From Hyphomicrobiales bacterium (lineage in GTDB: Bacteria > Pseudomonadota > Alphaproteobacteria > Rhizobiales > Aestuariivirgaceae), in the NCBI GenBank assembly GCA_025363755.1, contig JANYLQ010000004.1, positions 62,001-126,000 on the forward strand: DNA of 64,000 nucleotides, read 5' to 3'. This document shows, piece after piece, positions 53,899 through 63,935 of the stretch (position 1 is its first letter; each line of letters starts with the position of its first letter). The position numbers and the translations under genes are program-made. The notes beneath the pieces were generated by a model. The model was not told where the DNA came from. It made no database searches and saw nothing but the letters and a program-made list of their open reading frames with translations.

Positions 53899-55502
53899 TG
53901 AAATTTGGTTCGTTTGCGGTTGAAGACACTTTGGGCTGTGTTCTCGCGCATGCCGTGAAAATTGGCCCTTTCACTTTGAAAAAAGGCAAAATCCTATCGC
54001 AGGCAGATATTGATTCCTTGCATGCCGAAAATGTGAAAACCGTTATTGTTGCGCGGCTTGATGCAGATGATGTGCCTGAAGACGAGGCGGCGCGGCGATT
54101 ATCAATCGCCATGAGTGGTCGGGACACAACAGCTCAAGAAGCATTTACGGGGCGTGCCAATATTTATGCAGAGCGGTCCGGTGTGTTGTGTGTGGACCTC
54201 GAACGTCTGCGCGCAATCAATCATCTGCATGAGAGTTTGACGATTGCGACGTTACCCGCTTTTGCGCGCGTGGGGCGACGGGATATGTTGGCTACTGTTA
54301 AAATTATTCCGTTTGCAACACCGGGTGAAGTTTTAGAAAAAGCATTGGTCATTGTGGGCGAGAAGCCTTTGATTTCGGTTGCCGCGTTTAGATCTCTACG
54401 CGTTGGGTTGATCATCACAAGTCTGCCGCATACAAAAGATTCGATTATAGGCAAATCTGAAACGGCCATTCGTGACCGCGTCACTTCATTGGGTGGCAAC
54501 TTATCTCAAGTGGTCGTTTGCGATCATGGGCAAGATGTTTTGGCGCATGAAATCCGAAAGCTGAATGACGTCGATTTGATTTTGCTGTTTGGTGCATCTG
54601 CGATTGTTGATCGCGCGGATGTAATTCCCGCCGCGCTGGTGGATGCAGGCGGTTTCGTCAAACATGTGGGCATGCCTGTTGATCCGGGTAATCTCCTTAT
54701 GTTGGGCTCGCTTGGCTATACGCCCGTGATTGGCGTTCCATCATGTGCGCGTTCGCCTAAGACGAATGGTTTTGACTGGGTGCTTGAGCGCTTGATGGCG
54801 GGCATTGATGTTGCGTCTTCTGATCTGATGGATATGGGGGCAGGCGGGTTGCTGGCCGAAATTAAGTCGCGACCGCAGCCGCGCGAGGGCCAGACCTCGA
54901 CGATGGTTGCACCTCGTATTGCTGCCGTCGTTTTGGCGGCGGGGCTTTCAAGCCGGATGGGTTCGAACAAGTTGCTCGCTGATCTTGATGGGCAAACATT
55001 GATCCAGCACACGATTGAGCGTTTGAGCAAAGCTACTGTTGATGAGTTGATCGTTGTAACGGGGCACCAGGCAGCGAAGGTGCAAGCCGCATTGATGGGT
55101 CATAAAATTCGCTTTGTTTACAATGCAGATTATGCGGGAGGGCTTTCAACTTCAATCAGGGTGGGAATTGCAGCGGTTCAAGATTTTGATGCCGCGTTTG
55201 TGTGTTTGGGCGATATGCCTTTAATTGAAGCGGCTGATTTGAACCGAATGATTGCTGCTTTCAATATAGTCGAGGGGCGGTCGTTGGTGGCACCCGTGCT
55301 CGGTCGCAAATTAGGAAACCCAGTTTTGTGGGGGCAGGAACACTTTGCTGATTTGATGGCACTAAACGGTGACCGAGGTGCGCGAAGCCTGGTTGAAGCA
55401 CGACGTGATCAGATTGTTGAAATTGCTGTTAGGCATGATGGCATTTTACTGGATGCTGATACGCCGGAAGCTTTGGCGGAAATAAAAGCGAAATTAAAAT
55501 AG
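53898..55502 (+). CDS. MoeA-like/MocA-like fusion protein for molybdenum cofactor
   Basis: 534 aa fusion. Residues about 1-335 form a molybdopterin-binding (MoCF) type domain: LAHAVKIGPFTLKKGKILSQ, LIITSLPHTKDSIIGKSETA, LLFGASAIVDRADV and PVDPGNLLMLGSLGYTPVIG. Residues about 345-534 are a MobA-like nucleotidyltransferase with AAVVLAAGLSSRMGSNKLL and CLGDMPLIEAADLNRMI. In other bacteria MocA attaches CMP to molybdopterin to form MCD, the cofactor of xanthine dehydrogenase/CO dehydrogenase-type enzymes. It matches the XdhC pair upstream. Confidence 0.85.
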   Translation: MKFGSFAVEDTLGCVLAHAVKIGPFTLKKGKILSQADIDSLHAENVKTVIVARLDADDVPEDEAARRLSIAMSGRDTTAQEAFTGRANIYAERSGVLCVDLERLRAINHLHESLTIATLPAFARVGRRDMLATVKIIPFATPGEVLEKALVIVGEKPLISVAAFRSLRVGLIITSLPHTKDSIIGKSETAIRDRVTSLGGNLSQVVVCDHGQDVLAHEIRKLNDVDLILLFGASAIVDRADVIPAALVDAGGFVKHVGMPVDPGNLLMLGSLGYTPVIGVPSCARSPKTNGFDWVLERLMAGIDVASSDLMDMGAGGLLAEIKSRPQPREGQTSTMVAPRIAAVVLAAGLSSRMGSNKLLADLDGQTLIQHTIERLSKATVDELIVVTGHQAAKVQAALMGHKIRFVYNADYAGGLSTSIRVGIAAVQDFDAAFVCLGDMPLIEAADLNRMIAAFNIVEGRSLVAPVLGRKLGNPVLWGQEHFADLMALNGDRGARSLVEARRDQIVEIAVRHDGILLDADTPEALAEIKAKLK

Positions 55503-55507
55503 AAATC

Positions 55508-56209
55508 TCAAATCAATTGCAAATTTCTGAAGCTCACATGGCCTTTGCGGCCTATGATAATATGGTCGTGAATGAGAATGCCAAGCGGATGCCCAGCGGC
55601 TACGACTTTTTTGGTCATTTCAATATCGGGCATGGACGGCGTTGGGTCGCCCGATGGGTGGTTATGCACCATGATGATTGCGGATGCTGAAAGCTCAAGT
55701 GCGCGCTTGATCACTTCGCGGGCGTATACTGGTGTGTGATCGACACTACCGGTTTGTTGCACTTCATCGGCGATCAACTGATTTTTTTTGTCGACGAACA
55801 ACAACCTAAAACTTTCGGTTTCGGCAAACGCCATGGCGGCGTGACAATAGTCGATGATGGCTTTCCAACTGCTGAGCAAAGGGCGATTGATAACTTTGCC
55901 GCGTGACAAGCGCAATGCCGCAGCTTGAATTAATTTGATTTCGGTGGCCACTGCGGGGCCTACACCTTTGACTTCCATTAAGCGCTCAGGCTCGGCACTG
56001 ACCACTTCAGCAAACGAGCCAAACCTGGCGATTAATGCTTTAGCGATAGGTTTGGTATCGCCGCGTCTGATGGCGCGGAACAAAACCATTTCGAGCAATT
56101 CATAATCAGGCAAGGCATCTGTTCCACCAATCTCAAAGCGTTCGCGCAAACGCTCGCGGTGGCCCAAAAAACTTGCCTGATTGGTGGCATCTTCAAGGCC
56201 TTTGGCCAT
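55508..56209 (-). CDS. radC: RadC family (JAB domain) protein
   Basis: 233 aa. Helix-hairpin-helix region [20 protein letters not shown] and a metalloprotease-like JAB domain with [20 protein letters not shown] and the Glu of [14 protein letters not shown]. RadC-type proteins were once linked to DNA repair, which is now doubted; true activity is unknown. The frame goes to 56266, inside map; ATG 56209 directly after the map stop is preferred. Confidence 0.88.
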   Translation of the reverse strand: MAKGLEDATNQASFLGHRERLRERFEIGGTDALPDYELLEMVLFRAIRRGDTKPIAKALIARFGSFAEVVSAEPERLMEVKGVGPAVATEIKLIQAAALRLSRGKVINRPLLSSWKAIIDYCHAAMAFAETESFRLLFVDKKNQLIADEVQQTGSVDHTPVYAREVIKRALELSASAIIMVHNHPSGDPTPSMPDIEMTKKVVAAGHPLGILIHDHIIIGRKGHVSFRNLQLI

Positions 56210-56210
56210 A

Positions 56211-57014
56211 TCAGATTTTTGCCGTTGGGCGATCAAGCCCCTTGGGCGAAAGCGTGAAAATTTCACAGCCTGTTTCAGTCACACCAATGCTGTGTTCGAA
56301 TTGGGCCGAAAGTGAACGATCTCGCGTGACGGCAGTCCACCCATCGCTCAGAATTTTAACGTGTGGCTTGCCCAGATTAATCATTGGCTCAATGGTGAAG
56401 AACATGCCGGGTTTAAGTTCAACGCCTTCGCCGCGCTTGCCATAATGAAGCACATTGGGATGATCATGAAACACTTGGCCCACGCCATGACCACAAAAAT
56501 CGCGCACCACCGAGCACCGCTCTGCTTCGGCATAGGCTTGAATGGCGTGCCCAATGTCGCCCAAATGAGCACCCGGTTTTACTTCTGCAATGCCCAACAT
56601 GAGGCTTTGGTAAGTGACATCAATCAAGCGCTCTGCCGCGCGGCTAATCTCGCCCACTGCATACATGCGGCTGGCATCACCATGCCAACCATCGACGATG
56701 AAGGTCACATCGACATTCACGATATCGCCTTCGCGCAAAGGCTTATCATTGGGGATGCCGTGGCAGACAACATGATTTATTGATGTGCAGCAGGCCTTCC
56801 GATAGCCGCGATAATTCAGCGTGGCTGGCAATATTTTGTGAGTGGCCGCAAAATCCATAAAGAATTCGTCAATCACTTCGGTGGCCACGCCTATTTTAAC
56901 GAGTGGCCCAACCGCGTCCAAAGCGACAGCCGTCAAATGGCCAGCCTTGCGCATAGCTTCGAAATCTTCTGGCTTGTGCAGTTTGATGCGTGGTGAAGTT
57001 TGTGTTTTGGTCAT
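56211..57014 (-). CDS. map: Type I methionine aminopeptidase
   Basis: Removes initiator methionine. 267 aa with the five metal ligands: Asp in [19 protein letters not shown] (two), His in CGHGVGQ, Glu in FFTIEPM and Glu in [10 protein letters not shown]. No N-terminal zinc or SH3 extension. Directly followed by radC. Start is ATG 57014, preceded by an AT-rich spacer of 70 bases from the divergent CinA-like gene. Confidence 0.95.
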   Translation of the reverse strand: MTKTQTSPRIKLHKPEDFEAMRKAGHLTAVALDAVGPLVKIGVATEVIDEFFMDFAATHKILPATLNYRGYRKACCTSINHVVCHGIPNDKPLREGDIVNVDVTFIVDGWHGDASRMYAVGEISRAAERLIDVTYQSLMLGIAEVKPGAHLGDIGHAIQAYAEAERCSVVRDFCGHGVGQVFHDHPNVLHYGKRGEGVELKPGMFFTIEPMINLGKPHVKILSDGWTAVTRDRSLSAQFEHSIGVTETGCEIFTLSPKGLDRPTAKI

Positions 57015-57084
57015 GGTATCATTTTGTCAGGGGTTTGCGTTTTGGTCAATGTATGGCAGAGCGTGTTGAAAAGCGAGATTTGAA

Positions 57085-57849
57085 ATGACACAAGCCCCAA
57101 CCGCCGCAGTTCTTTTGATTGGTAATGAAGTCTTATCTGGGCGTACCAAAGACAAAAATCTAGGTTTTATTGCGGATTATCTATCAGCGCTGGGCATTGA
57201 TTTGATGGAAGCGCGGGTTATTGCTGACGATGAGAACGATATTGTTGCGGCGGTGAATGCGCTGCGGGCACGCTATACTTATGTTTTCAGCACTGGCGGC
57301 ATTGGGCCGACCCATGATGATATTACGGCTGATTGCATGGCCAAGGCGTTTGGCGTGGGTATTTCACACCATCCAGAGGCTGTAGAGATTTTGACGGCCT
57401 ATTTTAAGGAAATGGGACGCGAGGCTAATGAAGCGCGCATGCGCATGGCGCGGGTGCCTGAAGGGGCGACATTGATCAATAATCCGGTTTCAAAGGCACC
57501 AGGGTTCCGGATTGGCAATGTGTTTGTGATGGCAGGTGTTCCCAAAATTATGCAAGCGATGATGGATGCTTTGGCACCTCAGCTTGTGACAGGTGTTGTG
57601 GCGAAGTCGATAACGATTGAGTTTCAAGGTGGGGAGGGCGATGTGGCCAAGCCGCTTGGCGCTATTCAAGACCTTTTTCCCACCGTCACAATCGGATCAT
57701 ATCCATTTGAGTCACCGCAAGGCTTTGCAACAAATCTGGTGTTGCGCTCGCGGGATGCAGGGGAATTGGAAAACGCAGCTCAAACAGTTGTAACCATGGC
57801 CGAGGGCTTGCGCTTGGACGGCAAAGCACGCGGCTGGAAAAGGCTTTAA
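57085..57849 (+). CDS. CinA-like molybdopterin-binding-domain protein
   Basis: 254 aa. MoCF_biosynth domain: LLIGNEVLSGRTKDKNLGFI, FSTGGIGPTHDDITADCMA, PGFRIGNVFVMAGVPKIMQ and a C-terminal part that differs from full-length CinA, which carries an extra deamidase domain. So it matches the N-terminal half (COG1058) only. Such proteins in other bacteria are ADP-ribose pyrophosphatases, and competence/damage links are by name only. Overlaps the hybrid kinase gene tail-to-tail by 4 bases. Confidence 0.85.
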   Translation: MTQAPTAAVLLIGNEVLSGRTKDKNLGFIADYLSALGIDLMEARVIADDENDIVAAVNALRARYTYVFSTGGIGPTHDDITADCMAKAFGVGISHHPEAVEILTAYFKEMGREANEARMRMARVPEGATLINNPVSKAPGFRIGNVFVMAGVPKIMQAMMDALAPQLVTGVVAKSITIEFQGGEGDVAKPLGAIQDLFPTVTIGSYPFESPQGFATNLVLRSRDAGELENAAQTVVTMAEGLRLDGKARGWKRL

Positions 57850-60158
57850 GCGGCTAAAGCCTTTTTCACTTTTTCGGTTAGGTCATTGCGCGTGAATGGC
57901 TTGTTCACCAGTTCAATTGTGTCTGGCAAATCATTCATTTGACGCACAGAGCCTGGCGCATAGCCCGACATAAATAGAATTTTGAGCTCGGGTCTGATTT
58001 TAATTGCTTTGGCCGCAAGCTCTGGGCCGTTCATACCACCGGCCATAATGACATCTGAGAGCACCAGATCAATATCGCGTTGATCATCGATCATCTGCAA
58101 ACCTTCATGGCCGTTTGTGGCGGTGATCGTTTCAAAACCCATTTCTTCGATCATGGCGGCTGCAACTTCGCGTACTGAGCTGTTATCTTCCACCACAAGG
58201 ATTTTCATTTTACGAGACGGAAGTGTTGGCGGGGCTTCAACCGTCGTGGCACCCAGCTCACGCATCAAGTGTTCCTGAAGCTCTGCGGGGCGCTTTATGA
58301 CATCAATTTTTGTTGAAGCTGTGAGTTTGGGCAAATAGAGCTTTACTGACGTGCCGTGGCCGACCTCGGAATAGATTTTAACATGGCCGCCTGATTGTTT
58401 GACGAAACCGTAAATCATTGAAAGGCCCAATCCTGAGCCAGCTTCAGGGCCTTTTGTTGTGAAGAACGGTTGGAAGACTTTCTCAATATTTTCGGGCGCA
58501 ATTCCCGACCCCGTGTCAGTGACTGAAATTTCTACATAGTCACCGGGTGTTACTTCTTCGTGGGATTGCGCATATGTGCTGTCTAAACTGCGGTTTGCGC
58601 TTTCAATGATGAGGCTGCCACCTTTTGGTGCCATGGCATCGCGTGCATTGATCGTGAGATTGAGGATGGCGGTTTCCAGCATTGTCTGGTCAACTTTAAC
58701 TGGCCACAAATCTTCGGTTGGAATGAACTTAATCTCGACCGTTGCGCTTACTGCCTGTTTCAACATATCTTGCATATTGAAAAGCAGATCATTGACCGAG
58801 AGTTCTTTGTTTTGCAATGTTTGCTGACGTGAGAAGGCCAACATCCGGCGTGTGAGATCGGAGCCTTTTTCGGACGCATCGATGGCAGCGCGAATACGTT
58901 TGAGTGCGCGCTCGTCACCTTTTACCAACTGTTCAACCAATTGCAGATTGCCCATAACGACCATCAGCAGATTGTTAAAATCATGCGCAATGCCGCCTGT
59001 GAGTTGGCCCACAGCTTCCATCTTTTGAGCCTGTTGGAATTTGTTTTCCAAGGCTTTGCGTTCAGTTACGCATTGACAGGCACCGAAAACGGATTCGATT
59101 TCACCGTTAGTGCCGCGTTCTGGATCCATGGTGACCTGAAAATATTCGAGTTCACCAGACTTCTTTTTAACTGAGATTTCGAGATTTTTAATCTGCTTGC
59201 CGATTTTGGCAAGCTCAATGCCTTCGACGAATTTTTCGCGGTCGCCCGGTTCGATCATTTTGATGAAGGTATCGAGATTGGGATGTACCATCGCATTGGC
59301 GAGGCCGAGAAGTGCTGCCATTTCAGCTGTGAGCCTCGATACACCGCTTTCAACGCGCAGTTTAAAACTGCCAAGATGAGAGACCGCTTGGGTGCGTTTC
59401 AACATCAATTCTGAATTTTTGAGGCGTTCGAGCGTGATCATTTGATCATCAATGTTGCGACAGAGGCCAACAACTTTCGTTGGTTTTCCCGAGGCTGGAT
59501 CACGGATTAAGCCTGCGGCAGTTTCAATCCATGCATAATTTCCAGCGCTGGTGCGTACACGGTAACGCGTCTGAAAAATATCATTTCCAAATTGCGCATT
59601 TTTAATTTTCAGATCGATGGCTTTTTCAACATCTTCGGGGTGAATGCGCGAATTAAATCTCACGAAATTCAAATCGCCGTCCTGTTCGCCGAATATTTCC
59701 AACATTTCAGCCGAGTTATAAGTTTCGCCTGTTTCGTAATTGTGATCCCAGAGTGCATAGCCGCCCGAGCGTAAGGCCAATTGCAAACGGGTTTCGTTGT
59801 TCATTGCGCTCATGGCCTGTTCAAGGCTGGCGTTTTGACCAATTAACAAGATTGAAGTTGTTGACGTATCTTCCCAAGTCTGGCTCCGGAACATGGATTT
59901 CACGTGGTTGCCGAGCGGCGGCGTATAGCTGATTTCAATTTCGGGAGCAGCGTTTGAATCAGCACTTGGTGGCATATGGCGGGCGGAAACTAACCCGGTG
60001 CCAAATTTCATAAGGGATTTACCAACAATGTCTGATTTTTGGCAATTCCAGCGGCGCAAAAGGGCTGTTGAAACATCTTTGATAACGGCTTCTGGCATTG
60101 CGATGTGCAAAATTTCGGTATTTGCTATTTCGAAAGCGTTAATAAGCGCGTCAATCAT
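57846..60158 (-). CDS. Hybrid histidine kinase with PAS sensors
   Basis: 770 aa, no membrane segment, so a soluble kinase. An N-terminal PAS-like region (about 1-110), a PAS/PAC pair about 120-245 (RLQLALRSGGYALWDHNYET, YRVRTSAGNYAWIE), another PAS about 260-370, then the phosphoacceptor [12 protein letters not shown] (His about 392), ATPase domain with INLTINARDAMAPKGG-type N box and GSGLGLSMIYGF, and a receiver with acceptor Asp about 702 in VLSDVIMAGGMNGP. It has the HDFNN-type acceptor as CckA but no membrane anchor. The signal is unknown; no partner regulator is adjacent. Confidence 0.9.
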   Translation of the reverse strand: MIDALINAFEIANTEILHIAMPEAVIKDVSTALLRRWNCQKSDIVGKSLMKFGTGLVSARHMPPSADSNAAPEIEISYTPPLGNHVKSMFRSQTWEDTSTTSILLIGQNASLEQAMSAMNNETRLQLALRSGGYALWDHNYETGETYNSAEMLEIFGEQDGDLNFVRFNSRIHPEDVEKAIDLKIKNAQFGNDIFQTRYRVRTSAGNYAWIETAAGLIRDPASGKPTKVVGLCRNIDDQMITLERLKNSELMLKRTQAVSHLGSFKLRVESGVSRLTAEMAALLGLANAMVHPNLDTFIKMIEPGDREKFVEGIELAKIGKQIKNLEISVKKKSGELEYFQVTMDPERGTNGEIESVFGACQCVTERKALENKFQQAQKMEAVGQLTGGIAHDFNNLLMVVMGNLQLVEQLVKGDERALKRIRAAIDASEKGSDLTRRMLAFSRQQTLQNKELSVNDLLFNMQDMLKQAVSATVEIKFIPTEDLWPVKVDQTMLETAILNLTINARDAMAPKGGSLIIESANRSLDSTYAQSHEEVTPGDYVEISVTDTGSGIAPENIEKVFQPFFTTKGPEAGSGLGLSMIYGFVKQSGGHVKIYSEVGHGTSVKLYLPKLTASTKIDVIKRPAELQEHLMRELGATTVEAPPTLPSRKMKILVVEDNSSVREVAAAMIEEMGFETITATNGHEGLQMIDDQRDIDLVLSDVIMAGGMNGPELAAKAIKIRPELKILFMSGYAPGSVRQMNDLPDTIELVNKPFTRNDLTEKVKKALAA

Positions 60159-60290
60159 ATGGTTCAGCCTGTTTCAGATCGATTATGTCACCATCATCGC
60201 TAGAAAGTATGAAACAAGTGTTGATCAAATGGTTGCCATTGCAATGAATTGTGCAAATTGTCATAGAACGTTAAATGAAGTTGGGGTGTG

Positions 60291-60791
60291 ATGATGGACG
60301 AGAAGTGGCAAAAGAGTTTCCCTGTGTCTTGGGATCAGTTTCACCGTGATGCACGGGCGTTGGCTTGGCGGCTCTCGGCTGCTGGGCCTTTCAGGGCGGT
60401 TGTTGCAATTACCCGTGGTGGATTGGTTCCTGCTGCGATTGTGGCGCGCGAACTTGGCATTCGGGTTATCGAAAGTGTGTGTGTTGCCTCTTATGACTAT
60501 GATAAACAAGGTGAAATTTTAGTTTTGAAACCTGTCTCACTCGATATTGTCGGCTCTGATAAAGGGGCAGGCGTTTTGATTGTTGATGATTTGGTGGACA
60601 CGGGGGCCACAGCCAAGCTTGTGCGCGAGATGATGCCAAAGGCTCATTTTGCGACGGTTTATGCCAAACCTCAGGGTCGGCCTTTGGTTGATACATTCGT
60701 GACTGAGGTTAGCCAAGATACTTGGATTTATTTGCCTTGGGACATGGGGTTGCAGTTCAGCCCGCCGATAGGCGACCGCGCTACGGCCTAG
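60291..60791 (+). CDS. gpt: Xanthine(-guanine) phosphoribosyltransferase
   Basis: 166 aa type I PRTase for purine salvage. PRPP loop [31 protein letters not shown] and the C-terminal [16 protein letters not shown] are like Gpt. ATG 60291 and 60294 are both possible; the GTG at 60288 is not needed. It converges with the cyclase gene one base after its stop. Confidence 0.9.
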   Translation: MMDEKWQKSFPVSWDQFHRDARALAWRLSAAGPFRAVVAITRGGLVPAAIVARELGIRVIESVCVASYDYDKQGEILVLKPVSLDIVGSDKGAGVLIVDDLVDTGATAKLVREMMPKAHFATVYAKPQGRPLVDTFVTEVSQDTWIYLPWDMGLQFSPPIGDRATA

Positions 60792-62963
60792 CTAATCATT
60801 CTGATAATCGGCGATTCGGCCTTCTAGTTTTTCTAAAAACTGAATTTGTACAGGATGAAATAACTTCGCCTGTTTGATGAGGCCTTTTTGAATTCGACCG
60901 CTTTTGGAATTACGCAATGCATCGGCGATGAGTTTGTAGTTTTTTGAAAATGACAGATATTCGGGAGTGGCGGCCAAAAATTCGTCACCAAAGACCACGT
61001 GTATCGGCGTTTTGGTTTTTTTGCCTCTTACGAAAACTGCGCCCGCGCCCAATATTGCGAGTAATTTCGTCTTGGGTTGAATTTGGCCAGCTATAACGAT
61101 GTTATGGCCTATTTGTTTGCACAGGCCTTCAGCGCGCGAAGCGAGGTTTACGGTTTCGCCCAATACGGAATAATCAAAGCGTTCCAACGAACCCATATTT
61201 CCCACAATCGCGCTGCCAGTGGCCAAGCCAACCCTCACCGATACTGGCCAAAGACCGTGGGGCTTGAGCCGTTCTTGGTTGATTTCGTCGGCATTAAACT
61301 CGGAAATTCTATTCTGAATTTCGAGTGCTGAAAGACATGCCAGATATTGGTGATCACTTTGAGCAATTGGCGCGTTCCAAAAGGCCATCACGGCGTCACC
61401 GATAAATTTATCAATCGTGCCTCCCTTGGCTAATATTCCGGCACTGCAAGTGCTCAGCAGAGTGTTGACTGTTGCAACCAACTCTTCAGGCTTCAAGCTC
61501 TCGCCCATCGGCGTGAAGTTCTGAATGTCGACGAACATCACAGTGACTTCGCGCGTTTCACCGCCAAGTTTCAAAGCTTGCGGATTATTTTCAATTTCGA
61601 CCAATATCGATGGCGCCACATAGTGGCTGAAAACATTACGCAGCATTCGGCCATCGCGGTCAGTGATAAGTAGCTTGAATGCAATTGTTGCGAGATAGAT
61701 GGTAGCAACGCTGAGGATCGGGAATGTCAAATCGATCAACAATCCAAAATGTAGAAAGGAATATGCCGCCGTCATAAGCAGGCTCGAAACCATGGCAAAA
61801 AGCCCAACGATCATCGCCATGGGGCGGAGGAGTGCAGTGCCTACAGAAATTAAAAGACCAACCAATCCTACAAACAGCAACTCGAAATAATAATTCAGAT
61901 CTGATCTTTTTAGAAAAGAACCCGACAAGATTTGCTGTATGGCTTGGGCGTGAACTGACACGCCCGGGATGGCTTCGCCCAAGCTTGAAGTTTTGGTGTC
62001 TTGCAGGCTGGTAGCTGATGTACCCACCAACACAATGTTATTGGCAATGAGGGAGCGTAAAGCTTCTCGATCAGTTCCGCTAATAACACGTTCGGCCGAC
62101 ACATAGGTCTCAGCTGCATTGTGGGAATAATAGATTGTGAGTTGACCATCGTCGCCGACCGGAATTTCAAGCTCGCCAACCCGTATCGAGTTTATTACAT
62201 TCTCAGTATTGGGTGCACCGTTTACAACATAAGTGTCTGCACCTTGGGCAACACGCAAAGTTTCAAGGACCAAACTTGGATAGTAAGATTTACCATCCGA
62301 CATAATGAGTGGGATCTGCCTTGCGGTTCCCTGTTCGCGACGAAAATCAATGTTGATGAGCCCAAGCCCATCGGCGGATTTTTCGAGAATATCAATATTG
62401 GGGTGAACCAAAAAAATCGAGGGTACAGCATTCAGCGCCGGTAACCCTGTTTGGGCAAAACCTGCCTTTGTCGCTGCAGGTTTTGCTGTGGCACCCAAAC
62501 CACCAGCGTAAGCCAAAACCACGCGCCGACCGGAAATGGCTTTTGCAAAGATTTGGTCGTTGTTCGGCAAAGGTATTGAAGGATTGATAGCCGTCGGGCC
62601 AAGCAGCTGCTTGATTGCTGGATCACTCAAAATGCGGTCTGGCGATAGTCGGTCTGGTTCGGGGAAAATAATATCAAAGGCAATCGCCGCAGCTCCTAAC
62701 TCATTAAGTTCGTTTACAAGTTTAGCGAGTTCAGTGCGCGGCCAGGGCCATTGTCCGAGCTTTTTAAGTGATGCTTCATCGATATCGACAATGCGCACTG
62801 GAAGGGCAGTTTGACTCTGTCTCGGCCATAAGCGTTGCATCGTGTCAAAACCAGCACCGCGCATTGTGGACAGCGTGATTGGGTCCATGATCCGCAGAAA
62901 GATCAAAAGTGTCGTAACTAAAAACCCAATCAGCAGCGAAGGAAGCAGACGATTTTTTAGCAT
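60792..62963 (-). CDS. CHASE2-domain adenylate/guanylate cyclase
   Basis: 723 aa membrane class III cyclase. N-terminal helix (LLIGFLVTTLLIFLRIM), an extracytoplasmic CHASE2 domain about 40-350 (VRIVDIDEASLKKLGQWPWP, AFDIIFPEPDR, PGVSVHAQAIQQIL), three helices about 355-440, then the cyclase domain with metal Asp residues in MFVDIQNFTPMG and KFIGDAVMAFWNAP and the ATP-specifying region VNLASRAEGL. It is predicted to make cAMP. The secreted FecR protein gene lies upstream on the same strand, a frequent pair in proteobacteria. Confidence 0.92.
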   Translation of the reverse strand: MLKNRLLPSLLIGFLVTTLLIFLRIMDPITLSTMRGAGFDTMQRLWPRQSQTALPVRIVDIDEASLKKLGQWPWPRTELAKLVNELNELGAAAIAFDIIFPEPDRLSPDRILSDPAIKQLLGPTAINPSIPLPNNDQIFAKAISGRRVVLAYAGGLGATAKPAATKAGFAQTGLPALNAVPSIFLVHPNIDILEKSADGLGLINIDFRREQGTARQIPLIMSDGKSYYPSLVLETLRVAQGADTYVVNGAPNTENVINSIRVGELEIPVGDDGQLTIYYSHNAAETYVSAERVISGTDREALRSLIANNIVLVGTSATSLQDTKTSSLGEAIPGVSVHAQAIQQILSGSFLKRSDLNYYFELLFVGLVGLLISVGTALLRPMAMIVGLFAMVSSLLMTAAYSFLHFGLLIDLTFPILSVATIYLATIAFKLLITDRDGRMLRNVFSHYVAPSILVEIENNPQALKLGGETREVTVMFVDIQNFTPMGESLKPEELVATVNTLLSTCSAGILAKGGTIDKFIGDAVMAFWNAPIAQSDHQYLACLSALEIQNRISEFNADEINQERLKPHGLWPVSVRVGLATGSAIVGNMGSLERFDYSVLGETVNLASRAEGLCKQIGHNIVIAGQIQPKTKLLAILGAGAVFVRGKKTKTPIHVVFGDEFLAATPEYLSFSKNYKLIADALRNSKSGRIQKGLIKQAKLFHPVQIQFLEKLEGRIADYQND

Positions 62964-63087
62964 GTGAGAATTACTGACAGCGGCTGCTCGAGAGAGTTAA
63001 CTTTCCTTTGCAGCTTGCTAACAGAGAAAATCAATTTTGCCTGCTGATGGTTATTGGTTGGAATTCCATGGGATGATTGCCAATCAA

Positions 63088-63843
63088 CTAGTTTTTCCCT
63101 CTTTGCCTTGGTGGTGGGGCATCTTGACCGCTTTTGCCATCGCGTTCTGGCGGACGATCTGGCGTCGTTGAATTGGTTTTCACGTTTTTGCAGGCAGTGA
63201 CGTCCAAGCGAAATTGGGCTCCCAGTGACGATTGGTTCAAAATATAAGGCAAGTGACCTTTCAGTCTGCTGGCAAGTGTTCCCTCGGTTAGTTTTTTTGC
63301 ACCGCCATTTTCTGTTGTGCCTATTTCGCATTGCGGATTCAAATCAACGCAAGCTTTTGAACCAAGCTTGTTGCAAAGCCGCACTTTGCCTTTCAGAACG
63401 GCGACACCCGTCGCATTTTGCACCCAAAAATCAAAACCTGTACCGCGGATGCCAATCGTGGCATTGGCGGTTTGAATGTCGTAGGCTTTTTTGGGGCTTT
63501 TGCCAGTAATGAAACGGAACGTGCCACGCAGTGCCTTTATCGAGAAATCTTGCGCTGAGCTGCCATCACCTTGCATTAGGTATTTACTGATCACGAGTGA
63601 TGAACTGGGGCCGACGACGAGCTTGGTGCCGTCGTTAAAAAGTATTTGCGCATTTCCCGATGTAACAGTGATCTTATCTTGTTCGAATATGTCGGCTTCT
63701 GCAACCAGTGTTCTGTCCCCGCCCGGGCCAGACGATGTGGGGCTACCGACGACCGCAACGACCTTTGCAATAGGGTCTGCGAAAACCGATAAAGTCATTC
63801 CGACCAGTGCAACTAAAAATACCAACAAAAAACGACTAGTCAT
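63088..63843 (-). CDS. Secreted FecR-domain protein, partner of the CHASE2 cyclase
   Basis: 251 aa. Signal peptide about 1-22 (LVALVGMTLSVFA) and a FecR domain: VAVVGSPTSSGPGGDRTLVA, TVTSGNAQILFNDGTKLVVG, SIKALRGTFRFITGKSPK, TANATIGIRGTGFDFWVQ. Three cysteines follow in LCNKLGSKACVDLNPQC. The C-terminus is proline-rich and polar. FecR-type domains here are probably extracellular sensors or scaffolds feeding the CHASE2 domain of the downstream cyclase; the 124-base gap contains no terminator. Confidence 0.88.
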   Translation of the reverse strand: MTSRFLLVFLVALVGMTLSVFADPIAKVVAVVGSPTSSGPGGDRTLVAEADIFEQDKITVTSGNAQILFNDGTKLVVGPSSSLVISKYLMQGDGSSAQDFSIKALRGTFRFITGKSPKKAYDIQTANATIGIRGTGFDFWVQNATGVAVLKGKVRLCNKLGSKACVDLNPQCEIGTTENGGAKKLTEGTLASRLKGHLPYILNQSSLGAQFRLDVTACKNVKTNSTTPDRPPERDGKSGQDAPPPRQRGKN

Positions 63844-63935
63844 CGCCGAACTCCAGCTCTTTCGAGCCCCCTGAAGTTATTTCTAATCTTCTCTTTGTTG
63901 CTTGGCAAGCGCCGTTGCTATGGTTAAAAACCCGA

